Notes under the pieces: generated by a model
What the model saw: only the letters and a program-made list of their open reading frames with translations
Database searches by the model: none
Told to the model about the DNA's origin: nothing
Translations under genes and position numbers: made by a program
Shown here: positions 59,704 through 64,000 of the stretch, in pieces
Layout: each line of letters begins with the position of its first letter
Position numbering within the stretch: position 1 is the stretch's first letter
Assembly (NCBI RefSeq): GCF_044547355.1
Contig: NZ_JBIUAG010000009.1
Span: 62,001-126,000 of the forward strand
DNA from: Kutzneria sp044547355
Lineage (GTDB): Bacteria; Actinomycetota; Actinomycetes; Mycobacteriales; Pseudonocardiaceae
DNA: 64,000 nucleotides
Reading direction: 5' to 3'

Positions 59704-60816
59704 TCAGGGGCCGAGCGACAGGTGGACGTCGGGGTTGGCGCCGTTGAGGACGTCGGCCACCAGGACCCGGCGGCCCAGCGCCGCCGAGACGTAGACCGCG
59801 CGGACGAAAGCCAGTGACAGCAAGGCATCCTCGATGCTGACGGCCGGACGGCCGCCGGTGGTGATCGCCCGGGCGACGTCGTCATACTGGCGTCGGTGCG
59901 CCAGCACGAAGTCGTGGTCGCCACGCGGCCCGGCCGGGGTCTCGGCCAGGCCGACCTCGGCCTCGGCCTGATTGCCGGCCACCGCCCCGCCGGTGACGCC
60001 CCTGGTGGCGTCACCGGCGGCGGATGCCTTGGCGTGGAAGTACTCCAGCCGATCGTTGTCGATGATCGCCGAGCCTTCGCTGCCGTGGACCTGGATCCGC
60101 GCCGACAGCCCGGGATAGGCGGCGGTGGTGGCCAGCAGCACGGCCAGGGCGCCGGACTCGAACACCACGGTCGCGGCGACCGCGTCCTCGACCTCGACCC
60201 GTTCGTGGGCGAGCAGCGCGGCCGAGGCCTGCACCTCGACCGGACGGCCGAGGAACCAGCACAGCAGGTCGGCGGTGTGCACTCCCTGGTTCATCAGCGC
60301 GCCGCCGCCGTCGAGCCGCCAGGTGCCCCGCCAGTCGCCGCTGTCGTAGTAGTCCTGGTCCCGCCACCAGGCGACGGTCGCGACCGCCGAGGTGGGCCGG
60401 CCGAACCGGCCGCCGTGCACGGCCCGGGCCACGGCCAGGCTCGCCGGGTCGAACCGGTGCTGGCTGATCACCGACAGCACCTGGCCGCAATCCCTTGCCT
60501 CACGGGCGAATTCGGCCGCCCGCGTGACGTCGACGTCCAGCGGCTTCTCGATCACCACGTGCTTGCCGGCCTGGACCGCCTGCCGCGCCAGGTCGATGTG
60601 GGTGCCGCTGGGAGTGCAGATCACCACCAGGTCGACCTCCCGCTCCCGCAACGCTTCCGGCAGCGTGGCGAACGCGTTGTCCGCGCCCAGCAAGGCAATC
60701 GCGTTGGACGCCACCGCGTCCACCGCCGCGACCAGCTCGAAGGCCGGGTGTTCCTCGATGGCCCGGGCGTGGTGGCGGCCGATGACCCCGCAGCCCACGA
60801 GGGCGACGCGGATCAT
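59704..60816 (-). CDS. Gfo/Idh/MocA-family oxidoreductase
   Basis: The 370-residue protein has an N-terminal NAD(P) fold (MIRVALVGCGVIGRHHARAI, GxGxxG) with PSGTHIDLA and EKPLDVDVTRA (the EKP catalytic Lys region) and a C-terminal substrate domain with GGGALMNQGVHTADLLCWFLG (in part). Members oxidise sugars or inositols. It is the last gene of the sugar operon, coupled to the isomerase-like gene by a 4-nt overlap. Likely substrate is a deoxy- or keto-sugar brought in by the ABC system. Confidence 0.9.
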   Translation of the reverse strand: MIRVALVGCGVIGRHHARAIEEHPAFELVAAVDAVASNAIALLGADNAFATLPEALREREVDLVVICTPSGTHIDLARQAVQAGKHVVIEKPLDVDVTRAAEFAREARDCGQVLSVISQHRFDPASLAVARAVHGGRFGRPTSAVATVAWWRDQDYYDSGDWRGTWRLDGGGALMNQGVHTADLLCWFLGRPVEVQASAALLAHERVEVEDAVAATVVFESGALAVLLATTAAYPGLSARIQVHGSEGSAIIDNDRLEYFHAKASAAGDATRGVTGGAVAGNQAEAEVGLAETPAGPRGDHDFVLAHRRQYDDVARAITTGGRPAVSIEDALLSLAFVRAVYVSAALGRRVLVADVLNGANPDVHLSLGP

Positions 60817-61640
60817 GACAGCTCCACCCCCAACTCGTCGGTGATCCGCCGCAATGCCCGCGCCGCCTGGCCGAACGCCGCCGGCCCGGAGAAGCCGCCG
60901 AGGGCGTGTGCCGCGGACAGATGCGGTTCCAGCGACACAAATCCCTGGTAGCCGTCGTCCCGCAGCGCGGTCAGGGTCTCCTTGAGTTCCCCGTCGCCCT
61001 CCCCGGCCGGCACCACCCGTCCGTCGGCGGCGATCGCGTCCTTGATCTGCACGTACTCGAGATGCGGCCGCAGGGCGGCATAGGCGTCGGTGAACGGGCG
61101 GCTGCCGACCTGCACGAAGTTGGCGCTGTCCCAGGCCACCCGCAGGTGCTCGGAGCCGATCGACTCGATCAGGTCGAGCACCCGGGCCGGGGTGTCGCCG
61201 TAGATGTCCTTCTCGTTCTCGTGCAGGAGAACGATGTCCGCCTTGGCGGCGAGCTCGGTCATGGCCCGCAGCCGCGCCAGCACGGCGTCCCGCATGTCCG
61301 CCGGATCGCGCCCCTCCTGGTAGAAGGAGAACATCCGGATGTACGGCGTGGCGAACACGTGCGCGAGATCGATCGCCACCCGCAGCCGGGCCAGCTCCGA
61401 CTCCACCGGCAGGTCGAGCGAGACCTTGCCCAGCGGCGAGGCGATGGCCGACACCGCGAACCCCCGCTCGTCCACCAACTTCCGCAGCTCGCCGCGCTGA
61501 TCAGTGTCGAGATCGAGCACCCCGGCGCCCCACGCGCCCCGCAGTTCGAGGTGACGAGCGCCCAGCGCCTCCAGCACCGAGAGCTGGACGACGGGATCCG
61601 AGTCGATCTCGTCGCCGAAACCGGACAGCACCCACGTCAC
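60813..61640 (-). CDS. Xylose isomerase-like TIM-barrel sugar epimerase/isomerase
   Basis: The 275-residue protein is a sugar phosphate isomerase/epimerase TIM barrel: LGARHLELRGAWG, AIASPLGKVSLD, LLHENEKDIYGDTPARVLDL (metal Glu, in part), VAWDSANFVQVG and GFVSLEPHL. Metal-binding Glu and Asp/His positions are as in IolE/IolH-type enzymes. GTG 61640 follows GGGAGGA. It overlaps both neighbouring genes, as in an operon for uptake and breakdown of a cyclic polyol or sugar. Confidence 0.88.
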   Translation of the reverse strand: MTWVLSGFGDEIDSDPVVQLSVLEALGARHLELRGAWGAGVLDLDTDQRGELRKLVDERGFAVSAIASPLGKVSLDLPVESELARLRVAIDLAHVFATPYIRMFSFYQEGRDPADMRDAVLARLRAMTELAAKADIVLLHENEKDIYGDTPARVLDLIESIGSEHLRVAWDSANFVQVGSRPFTDAYAALRPHLEYVQIKDAIAADGRVVPAGEGDGELKETLTALRDDGYQGFVSLEPHLSAAHALGGFSGPAAFGQAARALRRITDELGVELS

Positions 61641-62506
61641 TTGATTCCTCCCGCGGTCAGGCCGTTGACTAGGTAGCGCTGGAAAACCAGGTTGAGCAGC
61701 ACCACCGGGGCCGCGCAGACCAGGGACGCGGCCATCATCTGGCCGTAGATCGGCACCGCCCCGGTGTCCTGGGTCGAGCTGAGCACCGACAGCGCCACCG
61801 CCGCGGTGCGGCTGGCCGGCGAGGTCATCACCGAGCTGAACAGCACGTCGTTCCAGCCCTGGAGGAACGAGAAGATCGCCGCCACCACGATGCCCGGCCA
61901 GCTCAGCGGCAGCACGATCCGCAGCAGCACGGTGGCCGGGCCGGCCCCGTCGATGCGGGCCGCCTCCTCGATCTCTAGAGGCAGACCTCGCAGGTAGGTG
62001 ACCATCACCCAGGTCGCGAACGGCAGCGCGAAGGTCAGGTAGGTCACGAACACCGCCCACGGCGTGCCGATGATCGGCACCCGCAGGGCCGTGGACACCG
62101 AGGCGAACAGCACGAAGATGGGCAGCAGCAACAGGGTTCCGGGCACGCTCTGGAGCACCACCAGGCCCCGCAACGTGGTCAGCCGGCCCAGGAACTTGTA
62201 GCGCACCAGGACATAGGCGGTCATCACCGACACCAGCGCGCTCACCACCGCCACCGAGCCGGAGATCAGCACGCTGTTGCGCAGGCCGCCGGCCAGATCG
62301 GCGGTCTGCCAGATGCGGGCGTAGTTGTCGAAGGTGAACTGGCTGGGCCAGAAGTCGCCGGCCGCCACCGCGAGGTCGGAGTTCACCGAGGCCGACAGGA
62401 TGTAGGCCAGCGGTGCCAGAACTATCAGCAGCAGCACGACAACCGCTATGACGTGGGCCGGCCGGGGCAGCACCTGGTGCACCGAGGCGGCGCGGAACCG
62501 GCTCAT
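61637..62506 (-). CDS. Carbohydrate ABC transporter permease (MalG type)
   Basis: The 289-residue protein has six membrane helices and the EAA motif EIEEAARIDGAGPATVLLRIVLPLS (in part) near 205, as in sugar ABC permeases. It begins ATG 62506, overlapping the preceding permease (ATGA). Together with the upstream permease and the solute-binding protein it forms a carbohydrate importer. No ATPase gene is present in the window; in actinobacteria the shared ATPase MsiK can serve several such systems. Confidence 0.92.
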   Translation of the reverse strand: MSRFRAASVHQVLPRPAHVIAVVVLLLIVLAPLAYILSASVNSDLAVAAGDFWPSQFTFDNYARIWQTADLAGGLRNSVLISGSVAVVSALVSVMTAYVLVRYKFLGRLTTLRGLVVLQSVPGTLLLLPIFVLFASVSTALRVPIIGTPWAVFVTYLTFALPFATWVMVTYLRGLPLEIEEAARIDGAGPATVLLRIVLPLSWPGIVVAAIFSFLQGWNDVLFSSVMTSPASRTAAVALSVLSSTQDTGAVPIYGQMMAASLVCAAPVVLLNLVFQRYLVNGLTAGGIK

Positions 62507-63387
62507 CGCTTCTCCCCCACGTCGAGGCGCAGGGCGCGCAGGTAGACCAGCAGCGGGATGGCCACGATCACCAGCGAGGCCACCGCGGTCGCGGCGCTGA
62601 GGCCGAACCGGAAGCTCTGGAAGCTCTGGGCGTAGGTGAGTAGCGGCAGCACCTGCACCCCGGCCGGGGCCGGCAGGCTGAACAGCACGTAGGGCACCGA
62701 GAAGTTGTTCACCGAGTGCAGGAAGGAGATCACCATCGACAGCGCCACCGGGCCGGCGATCTGCGGCAGGATCACCCTGCGCAGCTTGGCCCAGCCCAGC
62801 GCCCCGTCGATCGCCGCCGCCTCGTGCACGTCCCTGGTGATCGACTGGAGGGCGGCCAGGGTCAGCAGGTAGACGAACGGCCACGCGCTCCAGGCCTCGA
62901 CCGCGACCAGGATCCAGTAGCTGGCCGGGCCGTTGAGCCACAACGGCGTCGGCAGGCCCAGGTTGCCCAGCACCCCGTTGACGATCCCGTCCGGCTTGAG
63001 GATCGTCCGCCACATCGCGCCGACCGCGAACGCCGGCAGCACATAGGGAACCAGGAACAGCGAGCGCACCAGGCCGCGGGCCGGGAACCGGTTCTGCATG
63101 GCCAGCGCGGCCGTCACCCCGATCGGCAGGCTGATCACGCACACCAGCGCCGCGGTCGAGACGCTGATCCCGATCGAGGACGGCAGCGGGGACTGGCTCA
63201 GCGCCTCGACGTAGTTGCCCAGGCCGATGAACGGCGCCAACGTCCAGTGCCGCAACGTGTACTGGTCCAGGTCGGTCAGCGACATGTAGCCGACCAGGAC
63301 CAGCGGCGCCAGGATCACCACGGCCAGCAGGATCGCGCCGGGGATCAGCATCCACAGTGGACGCTCACGTCTTTCCAGCGATGCCAA
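62503..63387 (-). CDS. Carbohydrate ABC transporter permease (MalF type)
   Basis: The 294-residue protein has six membrane segments and the EAA motif EAAAIDGALGWAKLRRVILP near 205. It is the first of the two permeases after the solute-binding protein (21-nt gap). The RBS GGGAGG precedes its ATG. Substrate presumably a sugar; the surrounding isomerase and dehydrogenase suggest a modified monosaccharide or inositol. Confidence 0.92.
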   Translation of the reverse strand: MASLERRERPLWMLIPGAILLAVVILAPLVLVGYMSLTDLDQYTLRHWTLAPFIGLGNYVEALSQSPLPSSIGISVSTAALVCVISLPIGVTAALAMQNRFPARGLVRSLFLVPYVLPAFAVGAMWRTILKPDGIVNGVLGNLGLPTPLWLNGPASYWILVAVEAWSAWPFVYLLTLAALQSITRDVHEAAAIDGALGWAKLRRVILPQIAGPVALSMVISFLHSVNNFSVPYVLFSLPAPAGVQVLPLLTYAQSFQSFRFGLSAATAVASLVIVAIPLLVYLRALRLDVGEKR

Positions 63388-63408
63388 GGGTTTTCCTCCC
63401 TCCGAGGA

Positions 63409-64000
63409 CTAGCGGGCCCGGGCGACCGCGTCGGCCGCGATCTTCTGCGCCGCCTGGAGCTGCTCGGTGATCTGCGCGTCGCTGACCCCGCCCCGGGCCA
63501 ACTGCGGGATCAGCTGCACGGTGACGTTGCTCAGCTGGAGCTGCACGTCGGCCCAGGCCCCGTTGAACGGCGTGCCGACCGATCCCTGCCCCGAAGCCAT
63601 GATCGGCGCCAGGTCGGCCCGTCCGCCCGTCGCCTTGGCCGCGGCCGCCGCATTCGCCGGCAGCACCCCGAAGACGTCGAACAGGTGCTCCTGCTCGGCC
63701 TCGCTGGTGACCAGGTCGACGTAGTCGAACGCGAGGTCCTGGTTGAGCGAGTAGTCGGCCACCACCAAGTTGTTGCCGGACAGGATGCTGGTCGTCGGCA
63801 CCCCGCCGGCCGGCACTGTGGTGTGCCCCGGCGGGATCGTCGGCATGACCGCGTAGGCGTACTTGCCCGCGACGGCCGAGCTGTCGAGCGTGTGCTGGGA
63901 CAGGCCGCTGGTGCCGAGCATCATCGCCGCCTTGCCGGCCGCGAACGCCGCCAGCGTCTGGCTGTTGTTCCAGCCGACCGTGGCCGGGTCGGCCACTCCC
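63409..64000 (-). CDS. Extracellular sugar-binding protein, C-terminal part
   Basis: The gene runs off the right window edge, so the signal peptide and the N-terminal lobe are missing. The visible 197 residues show the family-1 solute-binding pattern: AAFAAGKAAMMLGTSGL, YAVMPTIPPGHTTVPAGGVP, and FDYVDLVTSEAEQEHLFDVFGVLPAN, which are usual in sugar-binding proteins of ABC importers. It precedes the two permeases. Stop at 63409-63411. Confidence 0.88.
   Translation of the reverse strand, partial: GVADPATVGWNNSQTLAAFAAGKAAMMLGTSGLSQHTLDSSAVAGKYAYAVMPTIPPGHTTVPAGGVPTTSILSGNNLVVADYSLNQDLAFDYVDLVTSEAEQEHLFDVFGVLPANAAAAAKATGGRADLAPIMASGQGSVGTPFNGAWADVQLQLSNVTVQLIPQLARGGVSDAQITEQLQAAQKIAADAVARAR

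Overview
This window is high-GC, gene-dense actinobacterial DNA. It carries AfsR/SARP and LAL-type LuxR regulators, secreted hydrolases with long signal peptides, F420/PPOX-type proteins, a DUF222-HNH gene, GTG/TTG starts and many 4-nt start/stop overlaps. Gene content and the perfect palindromic spacer hairpins suggest a Pseudonocardiales-like genus (Kutzneria, Lentzea, Amycolatopsis or similar). That placement is inference; there is no rRNA or tRNA to anchor it. I see no CRISPR array, IS element, prophage or PKS/NRPS core.

Layout. 1-3.7 kb: edge fragment of an alpha/beta hydrolase, a DoxX-MFS pair and a CocE/NonD hydrolase. 3.8-19.4 kb: five large or atypical regulators (SARP, two receiver-like LuxR proteins, two convergent LAL-type LuxR ATPases) interleaved with a secreted carboxylesterase, a DinB-like protein and a cyclase-ThDP enzyme-NADPH oxidoreductase set. 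19.7-26.6 kb: a second, secreted CocE hydrolase; a flavin monooxygenase-RidA-SDR-TetR operon behind two near-identical palindromic operators; an amidohydrolase divergent from a LysR gene. 26.7-28.9 kb: a predicted seven-bladed EAR-repeat propeller co-transcribed with a 383-residue protein I cannot assign. 28.9-32.9 kb: a lipoprotein and a convergent operon of transmembrane flavocytochrome, small anchored protein, response regulator and sensor kinase, tied together by a shared 20-bp upstream motif. 33.0-34.9 kb: a DUF222-HNH gene with skewed composition followed by a G/T-only tandem-repeat array.

34.9-47.1 kb: TetR, two PPOX-fold proteins, a STAS plus kinase-GAF-phosphatase partner-switch module, a trypsin-like protease, an M1 metallopeptidase, a second SARP regulator and a Tat-exported phospholipase C with a Pho-box-like site and a translationally coupled GNAT. 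47.2-53.3 kb: another GNAT, then a plus-strand set of FAD oxidoreductase, thioesterase/ATP-grasp fusion and an ABM-domain protein with a repeat-rich tail. This is the best candidate here for an undescribed small biosynthetic pathway. 53.4-57.4 kb: MBL hydrolase, MFS and FAH-family enzyme operon divergent from a TetR. 57.4-64 kb: a remnant of a phospholipase C tail, an alpha/beta hydrolase pair, a GH46 chitosanase, and a sugar-uptake operon (solute-binding protein cut by the window end, two permeases, TIM-barrel isomerase, Gfo/Idh dehydrogenase) with no ATPase gene in view.

How genes work together: the strongest functional units are the redox two-component module (28.9-32.9 kb), the FAD/ATP-grasp/ABM set (48.5-53.3 kb), the self-regulated monooxygenase operon (21.4-24.5 kb) and the sugar operon next to a chitosanase (58.8-64 kb). 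Start codons were chosen from ribosome-binding sites, overlaps and family lengths. Functions rest on motifs recognised by eye, without database searches.
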